A program made the translations under genes and the position numbers. From Manihot esculenta (Eukaryota > Streptophyta > Magnoliopsida > Malpighiales > Euphorbiaceae), in contig NC_035162.2 of assembly GCF_001659605.2 (NCBI RefSeq), forward strand, positions 6,467,248 through 6,531,247: 64,000 bases of DNA. The letters run 5' to 3'. The notes beneath the pieces were generated by a model that saw only the letters and a list, made by a program, of their open reading frames with translations, had not been told where the DNA came from and made no database searches. The stretch's first letter is position 1, and every line of letters begins with the position of its first letter. Of this stretch, positions 34,844 through 48,900 are shown piece by piece.

Positions 34844-37681
34844 AGGTGGGGCTAGAGGCCTTGCCTGCAGCTCTGCACGAATACTGGCGTTTGAGAGCTG
34901 TACGACATCCTTCCACGTATTACATGAAATTCTCGCGCTCTAGTGTCGAGATAAGATTTACTAAGTTTTCAACTAGTGTGTTACTATGCATTGTCTCGTA
35001 AAATTTATTATATGCTACCCGTTTTGACTAGACTAACTAGTTCTGATGAATTATTTGACTATCTTTGTGGTGGATAAAATACATGTAAATTCACCACAGG
35101 CACTTGAAAATTTTTTTTAGAATGTTAGCATATCTCAATTTGTGTGAGCAATCAAAATCTTAGAATCTTTGCTGACTGCTGTTATGAAAAAATAAATTTT
35201 CGTTAGCTGCTTTCGATATGTTTCTTTATTTTAACATGCTGAGTGATGTGATTTGCATATTGACTAGAAGGGGATGATGAGATTACAATAGGCCTTGGAA
35301 TATTTAGGTATACCTCTTCATTTTGAAGGTCTTTTTTTATATATGCATGTCTGCGTGTGTGCCTGTATACATGTGCACACTTTTTTTCTATAATGCAATT
35401 CCAAGGTTTTCTTTTACAAAAAGAGTACCGAAATGCATACAATATTAACCAAGTAAAGAAGAAATTGGAAGTCTTTAATAGAGTTTCAAAATATTGTGAA
35501 TTGATGTTCAATATTAGATGGGTTTGAATACCGGCACGCACAAACCATCACAGGTTCGTGCTAGAAAAGTTATTTCTTTTAGTATTTTATTATTTATTTA
35601 GTTATTATTTTACGTGAGAAATTTCTTAAATTCATGTGATTTTGCCAAAGTTCAATTACTCTTCAATAAGCAAGGGGAGAAGAACGTAAATATAAAAGAG
35701 AGAGATAAAGGGAAGGAAAGAGAAAAATAGAAACTCATGGGAGAGAATTGGGCGGATCAAGTACTAAAGAAGAAATATTTTGAAATTTAATGCATTGCTT
35801 TAACAAACGATTAAATTCTATTACCAATATTCTTTTAAAAGCTTCTTTTTCTGCCAGTCTCGTGTTGGATTCTTTAAATTGGATCGAATAGAAAAATGAT
35901 TTATACAAAAAAAAAGCCATTCTCCATGGTTTGTTTCATTTGGATTTTTTTTTTTTTTTTCTAAATCAGCATGAATTTTCGAAGGAAAGTGTTCATGTAA
36001 ACATTATAATAAACGTTCAACGCGTCCCTTGGTTACTTTTACCCCTTTCTTTCTTTTACCATATCTCCACAAAAGTTCTAGAAACCCAGATTGGAGACTA
36101 TGCTAGCAATTTACGTCTAACGTCTATATTATGCAATTGCAGAACATGAAACACGCATTATATAAAAATAAATTTAGTAGATATTCTTCGTTTTGATTCA
36201 AATGTGCTAATTTATAAAGTACTTCTCATAAAAAAAAGGCGAATCTTCAGAATTTTTGAAATATAAAATAAATTTTTATAGATGGATAACTATTCATTCA
36301 TCAATATTCTCCAACCGTAAATCATTAAATATCAATTATCATTAGTATATATCATATATGTGAATTCTATTTTTCCTAAATTCGATCCTCTAGCAATTCG
36401 ATCATTTTACAGAGGGGGAAAAAAAGTACGGAGGGTCCGTAATCAACCGCTCAAATGTTAGTGCTCATTGACGATGCGCCAATTCTATTATGATCGACTT
36501 TCAGAATTCCAGATCCACTCAAATGTTCGTGCTCAGAATTCTAAAATGGCACAATGCTCCCTTGATCAATTGATTCAATGTATATCTATCAATTTACCCA
36601 AAATTGATTCAATGTATTGGGGGAGTAAAGTTTCAGGGTTATATGAATTTAACGATTATGCAAGTTGCAATACTTCATTTTATCAATTATATGAATATGA
36701 AATTCACCCAAGAATATGCAAGTATAAGCTATCGCAACATGATTGAACATCCACACACAAGTGATATGCAACCATAATCACAAAGAAAGACTCGTTGGGC
36801 AATGTATTTAATATGAAATCCAAAAGTCTGTCCTATATAGGAATCAACTAAATCATGCATCAGAAATTCAAAGCGTCTTAAACCTTATTTCATGTAGAAT
36901 AGCATATCGATGATCAGAAGCTGCAAGCCTCCTTTGCAACTACCTGAGAATTCAAGCTTGCACTTCAAAGTTTAGACAACAATTACTATGCAAGTGCAAC
37001 AAATTGCACATAGTATTTGAGTTAGAACAAAGTAGACGCAACACACTAAACAATTATATTTTATTGGTTCAGTCATAGCTCAAACAACAAAGTGTATTTC
37101 ATGCTCCTGTGTAGTTATGCCTTGTCACTGTTCCAAATTCTGGACAACTTCCTTAAGTTCAGAACATAAACCGTTTCAGTGAATGGCTAAACTTTCCTTG
37201 TATTCCATAAGAAAGTAGGCAACCACATTCATCACTATTTGTTCCTGTGCTCCCTTAATGTAAAGTGAGTTCCACAAAATTTGAGATTTACTCCAGGGGT
37301 TATTAAAACTGCTAGGTTCCAAAAAAATCTCAACTCAAAAACTCATAAGCAAATTGACTAATTGAGCACACCCTAGAGGGATTTTAAAACTTAATTATCA
37401 CCCCAAATGTGAATTTAAATTAATTAGGCATCAATATCTAAAAAAGTGCAACATCAACGAAGATAACACAAAAGATATTAATCTATTAGACTTAGAAGAC
37501 ATTAACATATAGCAATAGAAACAATCCATAGGCTTTCTTGACAATAACACACGAGAAAGCAACATTAGCTGTTCAATGATAATCCGCAAGACATAAAAAG
37601 AACAATAAAGATAACAGTTGATTAAAACCCTAAGCGAAAAATTAAAAATTCTTGGTTATATATATAAAATGGAAAATCTCC
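34844..37681. other. ARF8 3' region and intergenic DNA
   Basis: The first few hundred bases are the likely ARF8 3' UTR. The rest is AT-rich intergenic sequence up to the stop of the next, convergent gene, whose own 3' UTR must lie in the right part of the gap. The small reading frames at 35203-35541 and 36468-36746 are not convincing. A short repeated string (TTGATTCAATGTAT near 36571 and 36604) is the only structure I noticed. Confidence 0.6.
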
Positions 37682-38275
37682 TCATACCACCTCCTTCACC
37701 TGCTTAGGCATGGAAACAGCCTCAGGGATCTTAACATAACCCATCTTCTTAGGGCTAACATCATCCGCTTCATCTACATCCTCGCCATCAAATTCCTCGT
37801 AGCGGTAATCGTAGCGAGTAGAGAAAAGGGACCAGACCAAGTACATGGTAGCGGCGGTGAGAGCGCCACAACCAACCCCAAAAAGCAAGGCGACGACGAC
37901 ACTGAGAATGTCCTTGGTGCGATCGCGGAGAGAACTCATGTCATAGGAGGAAATGCCAAAAGGCAAGACAGGGCCTTCCTGCCGCCGTTGGATACCTTGT
38001 GGCTCAGAAGTATCATAATGATCAACGGCGGGGAAAACCGGACGATCGAGGAAAATCTCAGATGAGGAGTGTTGTTGGGTGATTTCGGTGACGATGGTGA
38101 CGAATCCGGAGGAGGAACGGCGGTCAAAGTTAGAATTAGGTTTCGGGTAAAGGGGCTTGATGGAGAAAGAATAGGAGGATATGAAGAGGGTTTTGCAGGG
38201 TCTAGCGGAGGCAGATAAGGAGATAAACGAAAGAATTGAGAAGAGAAGAAGAAGCTTTGGAATTGGTGAAGCCAT
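37682..38275 (-). CDS. Small signal-peptide / single-pass membrane protein, unknown function
   Basis: Single-exon gene of 197 aa. The N-terminus has a hydrophobic leader (KLLLLFSILSFISLSASA, cleavage expected near residue 24). A Ser/Tyr/Pro-rich region follows, then one clear transmembrane segment (about residues 127-152, DILSVVVALLFGVGCGALTA) and an acidic cytosolic-type tail (EEFDGEDVDEADD) with a basic C-end. The layout suggests a type I membrane protein of the secretory pathway. I recognise the arrangement as a plant-specific uncharacterised family but cannot name a function. It is convergent with ARF8 and divergent from the LRAT-domain gene. A TATA box lies about 95 bp upstream. An additional 3' exon is possible (a GGTATG string overlaps the stop), but the uninterrupted frame is the simpler reading. 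Confidence 0.8.
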   Translation of the reverse strand: MASPIPKLLLLFSILSFISLSASARPCKTLFISSYSFSIKPLYPKPNSNFDRRSSSGFVTIVTEITQQHSSSEIFLDRPVFPAVDHYDTSEPQGIQRRQEGPVLPFGISSYDMSSLRDRTKDILSVVVALLFGVGCGALTAATMYLVWSLFSTRYDYRYEEFDGEDVDEADDVSPKKMGYVKIPEAVSMPKQVKEVV

Positions 38276-38370
38276 TGAAACGGAGAAGAAAGCGAGGGGA
38301 GACGAGAACCGTAGTCCGGAGAAGCCAGGCGAATTAAAGATGACGTCGTGGACTCTGCCAGTCGGAGAAG

Positions 38371-38378
38371 TATTTATA
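38371..38378 (-). promoter_or_regulatory. TATA box of the 197-aa membrane protein gene
   Basis: The minus strand reads TATAAATA about 95 bp upstream of the ATG at 38275. A TGACGTC-type (bZIP ACGT core) site overlaps 38341-38348, downstream of the TATA box. Confidence 0.65.
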
Positions 38379-39766
38379 GCCTCATAATTTCATGGGAATT
38401 GACATTGCATACTTGTATTTGATTTTAATTTTTAATAACTACAACAATAATTCTCTTAAATTTTATAATTGAATATCTATCTCAGCCATTGGATTTTTTT
38501 TTCAAATAAAAATTAAAAATTAAGAAAAATTTTCAAATTTAATTAAATATATTTAACACCAAACTAAATTTAAGTGTTTAATTATTAAATTTGAATTATA
38601 AAATTACCCTAATTTTAAAAAATACTATCATGACTTACAATTAAGTTCAAACCTAAATATAGAAAGTATAGTTTGCTTCTAAATTTACACTAATATTGAA
38701 CAAACTTGAATGGTGGTTAAATTATATTTAACAACTTTCCCCAAAAAAAAAAAAATAAATTATAGAAAAATACCTTAGGCAAGTAAGTTTAAATGGTATA
38801 CAAGTTTTTTGGTTAATATGAGTGACATATTTTAATTTAATATCATAATTTCAAAGGTTGTTTTAAGATCATTGATCTTAAAGCAAGTAGTTTTAAATCA
38901 CCAGCCAGTGCCTCTAAATAAATTAATGGAAGATAGATTTCGTTATTGAAGGAAAGATGATACCACATGAGGTGAGAGACATTGTCATTACCTGAGAAAA
39001 TAAGCTATATATTAGGTAAAGTTAGTAGCGATTATATTAAAAAAAAAATTCATGCAGATATATATACACTCGATCAATTAAAATACCTTAGGCATTTAAA
39101 TTAAAATATAAAATATATTATAATTTTAATTAATATATTACTTATTTAATGAAAACCGACAGAGAAACCAATTAAAATCATATAAGATATGTTGACGAAT
39201 TAAATTTATAAAGATTGATAATACATTATAAAAAAAAAAAAAAAAAACTTTCAAAGGAATCTAGAAAGGACATATGCTCCTCCATGAGAATGTAGATACC
39301 TTGTCCAAATGAATGACACATGAGCTATTTATAACTATAATACATAATATTGGAAGAAAAATATTTAAAATTATAAAATATTTATACGATATTTTTTTCG
39401 ATTAATTAAATTTAAGAATTAAAGTTTTAAAAAATATTGAAACTTTACTTATAAAGAAAAAACTGCCTTTTCATTTAAAACGGTTGAAAATTCAAAAAAT
39501 GATTTAAATTTTAAAAATATTTTTTTTGGTAACTTCTAAAGGATTTTTCAATATAATTATTAAAATAATGAGACGAGCTATAAAAATTGGCAATAACTAT
39601 TAGCGTGGTATTAATTTTGCCCGAAAGAAAAAGAGTAGAATTTCTCCATGGCAAAGCCTTAGACACAAAGGAATCACTTCGCTTTCGGCTCTCTCTCATC
39701 TCTCTATGCTTGTCTGCTTAAAAATTACTCCAGAACAAGAGAGAAGAAGCAGGAAGAAGAAGAAGA
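38379..39766. other. Divergent intergenic region, AT-rich
   Basis: About 1.4 kb separates the divergent membrane-protein and LRAT genes. It is very AT-rich with several A/T runs (for example 39230-39247). A TATAAAAA string at 39579-39586 lies about 180 bp before the LRAT-gene ATG and is a candidate TATA box. No gene is seen. Confidence 0.6.
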
Positions 39767-42514
39767 ATGGGAGTTTTATCTAACAAGATCGGAAGAGATG
39801 AGCTGAAGCCAGGGGATCACATCTACTCTTGGAGGCACGCTTATATATACTCCCATCACGGTCTGTATTTCCACTTCCTTTTTCCTTAATTCTACTAGTC
39901 TTCTGGGTCTCTGCTTGCATCTGACTGATTTCAAGTTGGTGTCTGATGGTCCCTTATGCTGATACAAATTGGTATCATTTTGGGCTCCTTTTCGGACGCC
40001 AGACGTTGTTTTCTGTATTTTTAGCATTTTTGTTTTGTGGGTTTTGGATTTTGAAATAAATGCTGGAGATTTTGTGGTTTCCAATTGTTTGTGTGCTGGT
40101 CTGGAATAGAATTAAGTGTCTTTAGCATTCTGTTTTAGTTTTATACTGAAATTAGCACTGCTGCACTTCGATTGCTGGACTATTGTGATTGAGAATTTGA
40201 TGAAAAATGATGCACATAACACGTTCATTCCGTGATCCAACTCGATTACATTGTGTTCATTTCTTTTCAACCTATTCATGCTTTGGGATAATCTCTTTCA
40301 CATCATTTCTACCTCAGCTATTGCTCTCTCGCCTTTTTTGTTTCCAAATCGCAATAGAATCATCTTGCTTTCTTCCATTATATCTTGGCATGTAGCCGCT
40401 CTGCTTGGGTCCTTCTACACCGCGTCATACACCACGCATGAGTGCAGAGGCACTGGTAATGGTTCTAGATTAGATGAAGGTGTTCTCTTGGTAGGAAGGT
40501 GCGGACTTCAGGTGAATTTAGCCCAAAACCAAAGAAAATTAAGAAATTGAACTTCTTCTTTTTTGGACTAAATTTAGAAATCAAGAAGTTTAGCTCAAAA
40601 TCGTGGAATTAAGTTTTTTAATTTTTGATATGGGTCACTAAATAAATTTAGCCTCAGTTTTTATTTTTTGGGCTAAATTGAGCTTAATTTGAAACTTCTA
40701 GACTAATTGGGACAAAAAATTGAGAATAGGTTAAAATTGAAGGTAAGCATTTAATCTTAAATATTTAAAGAAACGTGATATGATGGATGCCTAGAGGGAA
40801 ATGATCAAATTCATATGAAGTTAGGTCAAAACAGAGCTGGTTATGACCTTCGAAATTCTTCATAAATTTTTAAGAGTAAATTGAGATTTGTACTTGAATT
40901 TGGATCTTTATATTTGAAAATGATTCTTAAAAAAAAGAATTGCTGGTTTTGAATTCAATAATGGGATGAGAAAATTGGGCTTTTAGATTTCCTTGTGGTT
41001 AGAAAATTAGGTTAGGTCTTCTAGAAAATCAATTAAGTTCAGGTTTTTGGGCGATATGATGACTGTCAAAAGATTGGATAAGAATTAATTTTTTATTAGT
41101 TTGAACGTGATGGGATATGTCTACACAGTTCAACCTGTTGGATTCCAGTGCTAGGATTGCATCATCAAACTAAACGAGTATCCAGTTTCCACTTTGGATA
41201 TTTTGACTTTTAAATTCTAAACTCCATTTATATTTCAATGGTTTGCATGAAACTGACACAAATAAGTCATGTTCTGACCAGCAAGAGGAGATTGCGTCCT
41301 TATAAGGGTGTAGTATGATTAAGATACAAAGGTTCCAATACTTATTTTTTGTGCCTACTTTTCTATTCTTATTAATGGGTGTCAACTCAGCTTTATTTTT
41401 GTCTTTTAATCCTTAATGGGATCTATGGTGTGAGTTTCTATCTCCTTTCTTCTGTGCATTATGATAAAAATTTTTCAAATGCTAAATTACAATGCTGCTG
41501 CTGCACTGTTTCATAGTTTAATTCTTACAACCAGCTGCTAAATCCAAAATAAATGAGTTAAATGATAAAGAGAGGGTGAGAGGTGAGGATAAAATATAAT
41601 TTGATAGCAAACTGCAAAACTAGAAATTTCAGTTTATGGTTGTAGTGATTTTATTATCTTTCCAAATGGTGGTTACTTCCTGAAAAGGATTCTTAAAGGG
41701 AAGTTCACTGTTAATTAGAATTAATAAGGTCGTAAGAATTTAGGAGTTGATAATACAGGAAACAGTTTGGTAGAGAGATTTATGATTGTCATCACAGCTT
41801 GCACCTTCGAGCTCTAATAGCATCTGATTTCATACTCCAGGGATATATGTTGGTGATGGAATGGTGATCCACTTCACACGTGGAGCAGGTCAGGAGATTG
41901 GGACAGGAACTGTATTAGACAGAATAATTTTCAGCTCTTCTCCTTCTCATCCTTCGGACAATCCATGCCCCAAGTGTGGGGATCAGTCAAGGCTTGATGG
42001 TGTCATTAAATCCTGTATAGATTGCTTCCTTTCAGATGGGGAGCTTTACCTCTTTGAATATGGTGTCTCACCAGTTGTCTTTCTTGCTAAGGCTAGAGGA
42101 GGGACCTGCACCCTTGCAGCTTCTGATGCACAGGAAGATGTACTTCACCGTGCTTCTTTCCTACTTGAAAATGGTTTTGGTGGATATCATATCTTCAAGA
42201 ACAACTGCGAGGATTTTGCAATCTACTGTAAGACAGGTCTCCTCGTTTTCACGAGCGTCAGTGTTGGTCGAAGCGGGCAGGCAGCATCCTTATTAGCAGC
42301 TGTCTCAGCTATTGTTTCTTCACCTCTTCGATTTTTAACGACCAGCTTTGGCGGGCTGACGGCTGTGGGCTGTGGTATGTATTGCCTCAGCCGGTTTGTT
42401 TCTGATATTGGAGTACGTCGTGATGTGATCAAAGTGCCGGTTGAGAGGCTTGTTTCCCAGTCTTCTTCTATTCAAGAGCTGGAAGCTGCAGCCGATGCGT
42501 CCAAGGAAAAGTAA
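39767..42514 (+). CDS. LRAT / NC-domain protein (LEAD-SENSITIVE 1-like)
   Basis: Two exons, 39767-39860 and 41841-42514, joined in phase by a GT-AG intron of 1980 bp, give 255 aa. The start MGVLSNKIGRDELKPGDHIY and the later NNCEDFAIYCKTG motif identify the plant NC-domain family related to lecithin:retinol acyltransferase and NlpC/P60 proteins. The candidate catalytic set is His30/31 or His42 and Cys154 in NCEDF. A CxxC-x12-CxxC block (Cys74, 77, 90, 93; PCPKCG...SCIDC) inside the domain could bind zinc. The C-terminal part has a hydrophobic stretch (about 200-225) that may attach to membrane. NCBI plant annotations call such proteins LEAD-SENSITIVE 1. The true substrate is not known to me. 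Confidence 0.9.
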
Positions 42515-43363
42515 TATTATTTACCAACAGAAAATTGTTTGTGATACTTGTCCTCTAGTTGATGGTTTGATTTGAACTTAAGAAAAATAAATTTCCCTGT
42601 GAATTGTGAGTACATGCACAAATATATAGTGCCTGTGCAAACACATCTATGAATCTGGAAAATTAAGTTGATCAACTTGGTTCTTTTCTTTTTCTTCTTT
42701 CAATTCTATCCACTGAATTTTGAGATGTGGATGCTGATGTGAATTAATATAGAAGGCAAATTATGTGAATTCAACATAAGCCATAAGATTCACCAAACGG
42801 TGGCCTTTTGCAGAATTTCCAATTCTATTATTATAAAGTTGCTTAAAATATATTTTCATTAAATAATACACGCTTTAAAAATTGCAAGTATCATTAGTTG
42901 CTATTGTGAACGTATATTTGCAATAATTTTATAAAATAGGTAGCATATATAAAATTAAAATTATAATGCTAAAAAATTGAAATTTTCGCCATCAATAATC
43001 CCAAATCCAAACAAGCTCCAAATTCGAATCCGATCAGCAGGTCTCCAGATAATTTCATACACAACATTGCATAAGCTAAACTAATAGGAGAATTATTAGG
43101 GAGAGATAATTTCATACGCTAAACTAATAGGAGAATTATTAGGGAGCTACTTAATGGAAAGAGGATACAGAAGTATAAATTTCAAGCTTAGTAGAACTAA
43201 AACAAAATATACAAAATGCAACTTCATAATTCGAAGGGGAAGTGAGGAAAGGATGCGGTAGCAACATCGTTGTTCATATAAAATCCAGCTCTTGAACTTG
43301 CATCAAGGAGAAAAGAAAACTGCTCAAATATGTGATGCCTGTAGCAGATTTGTCCTGAAAACC
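42515..43363. other. Convergent 3' ends of LRAT and starch-synthase genes
   Basis: The two 3' UTRs face each other here. A tandem repeat of 29 bp (GCTAAACTAATAGGAGAATT...) occurs at 43075 and 43118 (period 43). Otherwise the DNA is AT-rich with no gene seen. Confidence 0.6.
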
Positions 43364-45904
43364 TCAGGATCTCACCCTGATCGAGTCATAAATTTTAATA
43401 TATTCTCCAGCTGTTTTGTTCCAGCTATTGTCAATTTCAATAACCTTCTGTACAGTGCTATTCCACTCGTCTGGTTCTGCAACCAAAGTGAAAATGAATG
43501 AGATGGAAAAAGAAAAAAAAAAAATCTGTAACTCCCTTGTTAGGAACCTATGATTATCATTGATATCCTATTTAAGCAACATTCAAACCATCTGGGATTG
43601 TGACCAGCAACAGCCAACCGCTCTGAGAATTTATAAAATTTAATTGCAAAAATGAACTACTTTTGAGTGTCGAATTTATTGAAACATGCCAAAGATACCA
43701 AATTGCAAGTCAATGTACTTGTTGATTGTCATTGTTATGTTGGATAACAGTAAAGTTGAACATGTGCCCTAGTTGGTCTAATAAAAGAAATATATTTTTT
43801 ATGACATGGTGACTTAGCAGCAGCAGGAGCAATATACTGTGTAGCCTTTGACCTCAGCAAGTAACTGATATAGGGTTAACGAAAAATTTGGACCAAATCA
43901 AAGTATCTCTTAAACCAGTTTGCAAATCCAATCTATTAATCCAGTGAATTTTTGAAATTTTCAGTCCACATCCAAATCCAATGCATTGACAGCCATAATC
44001 AGGTAATGATGACCATGTATCTCCTACCTATGCATAGAGTAAAAAGTTCAATGGTAAAACAAACTGTCAACCGTGTGATGACAAAAATGTACGAACTAAT
44101 GTGCCCTGGACTTACTGTCTCTGTAGTAAGCAAATGCACGATCTAGAGCCCAATTTAAGGATCCTTCATCAACTCCTTCAAAAATAAACCTGAACAAACA
44201 CAATCACAATATTCATATTACAATAAGGCAATTGACTGTAATTGACCTTTCAATCCAATAATGTGAAATAAAAATAAACAATAGCTACTCATTGCATTAT
44301 CAGGCAGTCACAACTCACAGTTTAAACGTTTTACAAATACAATGAGAAGGTGCTGAACAATGTCAGTTTGCACAATGCTTATGCATGCAGATAATAATCA
44401 TAGTTTATATAACATCTAAAAGAACTGTTAAAAATTGCAATAAAGGATTTCAAAGAAATTAAAGGCACCTAAGATTCTCCAAAAACGGGCCAGAAGAGTT
44501 GATCATCTTACAAGCTACACTACTTCATAGTGACCAAGTACTTGACTACATTTACGATACAGCTCCAAACATGTCACATGTGAGGCTCCATGACATTGTC
44601 AGTGACACCTAAGAAGCACCAATATAAAGAATTGGCACAAATTGACTTTCACGGTCGCATGATCCTTGTAAGGATCTATCAGTCTGACATGTGCCAACCT
44701 TTTCCTTTTTCAATCTAAATGTTAAATCTATTCTTAGGGTGATAGTACAATATAGCTATCATCTATACATGCTATGGAGAACTTTATGTTGTAAACCTGA
44801 GGTGTTCCTCTTTTCTACCAACTGCAGTTTTCACCATTAAACAGATTAAAAGACACACCACGCCAAAGGAAAAAAAATTATCAACCAAAATCAAGGACGA
44901 GTTAAGCAGGGCAGAGCCACACAGAGGGAAATACATCCTGAGCATGGGGAATCTTTTTTACTGCTGAATATAAATTTAGAACTTGTTTATTATGAAAAAC
45001 ACAAGGACAAGGGCTAAAAGATGAAGGAAAAAAATTGATTATTAAAAATCGTAATACCCATTAGCAATCTCACAGTTTGACTGGTCATCCATGTCAAAGA
45101 CAGTGTCTGCAAGGCCACCAGTCTTTCTAACAACTGGTATCTGAAACAATCATTAAATTCGAGTGAGACTTTCACCCAGATGTTGCATTCCCTAAATATT
45201 ATACCATGGATATAATGTTCTAGTATGTCATTGGAACAAGATCTAAAACAAGCCAACAACAATTGACAGAACCTTTTTTTTATGGAATAAACAGACAACT
45301 TAGTTCTAGCAAGCATTTATTGTATGTTATTGAAAATTAAGCAATTTTATTAACATTGTAACTAACACAATTTCATGCAATCAATATCATCAAACCTTTA
45401 AACTTCAGACATTGTAGATTAATAAATAATTTTCTAGTAATATGAGCATCAATTGAACTAAAAATAACTGAAAACTAATTTTAACAGTATCAGTTAAATC
45501 ATAATTTAGATGGTGAGATCAATTTCATTTTATAGTGTTAGTACATACATACCGCACCATATCGCATTCCAATCAATTGTGAAAGTCCACATGGTTCATA
45601 TATGGATGGAACTAATACCATGTCTGCTGCGGCATAAAGCATGTGGGAGAGCTCCTCACTGGAAAAAATACAATCAGCAACTAACTAAATGTCCACTCAT
45701 GCTAAAGATATGCTAGTTTATATGCATAGTAACCAAATACACCCATTGCAAGAAAGAATTCATTTGACAACAGAAGGGGGAAAAAGTTCTTGCCCCCCAT
45801 GGAGAGGAGCAGAACTTCAGCATCCAAATACAGCCGTTGCAAGAAATAATTCATTTGACAATAGTAGGGGGAAAAGGGGGAAAGGACAAAAAAGAAAATG
45901 ATAG

Positions 45905-45951
<47 letters not shown>

Positions 45952-48900
45952 AGAGGTTTGAAGGAAGTCCTAAAATCAGTAAAGCAGTTTATTTACCTAT
46001 ACATTAATAGGATACGGATGCTGGGACCATGGTTATGCTGGAAAACAGAAAGATAAGCAAGTTTTCATTAGCTTAAAAATATAGATGTAACACAAGGGGC
46101 AAATTGCTAAGATATAAACAAAGATAAACAAGATTAATAATTGAAAGAGTTCACTTTTGAACTACGGTATAATTTTTCCACTCCGTACAAATCGTTCTTT
46201 CAGTCGAAAAAATTAAAGGACTTTTGATACATGAAAAAGGATCATTAAGTTGTCTGTCCTGCATATTAAGGATTCAGAGCATGCTAATTTGGAAAAATCC
46301 TGACCTCCAATGTTAGAAGTAAAAATTGAAAGTACCAGATAATTAAAGGCATCTTAAGCGAAAAAATCTAGAAACAGAATGCAGGTTCATAGAGAAAACT
46401 GAAAGTGATTTTTCCAGCAGCTATTAGAACGCTTAGATTTAAAGAAATGAAGCCCAAAGCACAAGCCTCAGCCACAACTGTAGGCCTTTTCTAGAATATT
46501 AAAATTTGATGTAGCTGTAAAGTGAATGTTCTGATAATTTAAGAAAACATACATGCAACTTATGGTTGCATCAGGCAGCAAGTAGTATAACTTAAAATTA
46601 TGGTAAAGCTTATAATAACTAAAAGAACACAAGAACAATAGGACCACTGAATAATACACTAAAATTGAGCGTGGGAAAAGCTGATGGCCAGCAGGTGCCT
46701 TGGATTATAAAAGGAGCGACTTTGTGCCAAGAGAAAACTTGAAACCTATTTGATCTCTAGAAATTGATTATTGACCACCTGATGCACATTTGAAACAAGG
46801 AACCAATGCGGTATATAAGTGCCAAGAAAACTCACAACCTATTTCATCACTAGAAATTGATTCTGACAACCCAATGCAAACAAGGAAGCATTGCAGCATA
46901 TATATGCTGTAAATCCAGTGATTCAGGTGTAAATCTCTATGATTTATAAAATTCTTGATTTAAATTTAATTATTCTTAGTCTCTTACCATGAAAGACAGG
47001 CCATATCATGGTCAATGAAAATGGAATCCCAACCCAGTGTCAGGCAAGTGTAAAATCAATAGTTACTAAAGACATATCAAGCTCATGTGAATTGCCAGCA
47101 AGGGATAATATCATATGGAGAGTTGAAGAAACATTTCCAATCTTGAATTATCATAAAATCTATTAGTCGTTAGCCTAAAATTCATACCAACTCTGCAAGA
47201 TGTTTGAATTCGCCTTCAAATCGGCTATCTGAAGCTTTTCCAAGAACAATCATCTGCCCACCCTGAATGTACCAATAACATAGCAAAAAGAAACATCAAT
47301 TCCAATTATGGTCTCAACTTCATCAAGCTTGGCAACCTTTATATAGAATAAATGGCAGCAACAAAAAGGAAAATGATACTTGCAGTTTATGGTGCGATTG
47401 GACCCACTTTTAGCTAACAAAGGACCTCATTGTTGATCTTGATTGTTATGGAACTTAAGCATGAAGCATCAAAATTTGAAATTAGAGAACCAAATTACGT
47501 AATGGACAAAGCACAGAAGGTTTTGGTCTATCTCCCTAGTTAGATCTGCTGTTCAGCTCAACTAGATTTGCATACACCACACAAAATGAGGGCTTGAATT
47601 TAACCATACAATGAGTTTTTTATATTTGGTGTCATACTTACCATCTTGCTCCAAACTATTAAGGAACTTTTATCCTTTTTTTTCTCTTTATTGTGGGGTT
47701 GCCCCAAGGGAGGAGGAGGGACGGTAACAAGATAGAAGAATGAGAATAAAAGAGAAGCAAACTTGAAAAGAATCCTATTACAATGTAGTTTGCCCACAGC
47801 TCATTTATGATCTCTAGAATGTTTAACAGAGGATTTTAGTGGGAGAGGAGGGTAACAAGATAGAAGAACCAGAATAAAAGAGAAGCAAACTTGAAAAGAA
47901 TCCTATGACAATGTAGTTTGCCCACAGCTCATGTATGATCTCTAGAATGTTTAACAGAGGATTTTAGTGGGAGATAGGAGGAGAAACAGAACAGATTGTC
48001 TGAAAAATATATAAAAAAAAATCTCTTGGGTCGATAAACTTACAAGTTCTTCAATGTACTTAATTGCATGGGTAATCAAATGAAGACCCTTCTGAGGAAC
48101 TAGTCTACTTATACAAACAACCAAGGGGACCTTAAGCATTGTATCCGGCACATTGTTACCAGATATAATGCCTTCAGAAGCCAAACCGAGTCCCCTTTGT
48201 ACATAGTGTTTGCATAGCTTCTTTCCCTCAATATTTTGACCTGCAAAAATGAAATAGCAAGAAATAAATACAAGATGATATCCTTCAAATTTACGTGCCA
48301 ACAGTATAGTGTGTGTAATGCCTTAGTGAAACTTAGAAAGCACTACTAACAACCGAAAAAGGCAAACTGCATGCACCATGACAAGATCAGATATGCATAA
48401 TGCATCCGAAACAGTTAAGCAGGAATATTTATTTGTTTATTCCATTTATTACTGAAAATTTATATTAAATGAAGGATGAAATAACAAATTAATTATGTTG
48501 CTAGCAATCAATTATATTAATGACAAGTAAACAATAGAATAATTAACACCGTAATGATCCTGGCTTTCACACTTCTAATAGTGTGCTATATATGTGTGTG
48601 TGTGTGAAGAAGGGATACACAGTATTTAATGGAAATGGAAAATAAGAAATCCTAAGTGAATTAGTTGCAAATAATAACCTAAGAGATTACCACTGAACTT
48701 GGCAGGCAGGAAAACATCAGTAGCAGGATTCCACATTGCAGTGTCTATCCCGTTTAAAATACCAAAGTACCTACAGAATTGCACAAAACTAGATTGATAG
48801 ATGCAAAGAGTGATAGTTATAAATCCATAATAAAAAAGGAAAAAAATAGAGTAGTGCAAAAAAAATGCAAAACTGCAATGTAGAAGTGCAAATTGATCAG

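Noticed and set aside
36468..36746. 92-codon plus-strand frame
   Set aside because: No homology that I recognise, composition like the surrounding AT-rich DNA and local short repeats.
37652..38065. 137-codon plus-strand frame
   Set aside because: It is antisense to the clear membrane-protein gene at 37682-38275, which has a signal peptide and TM segment.
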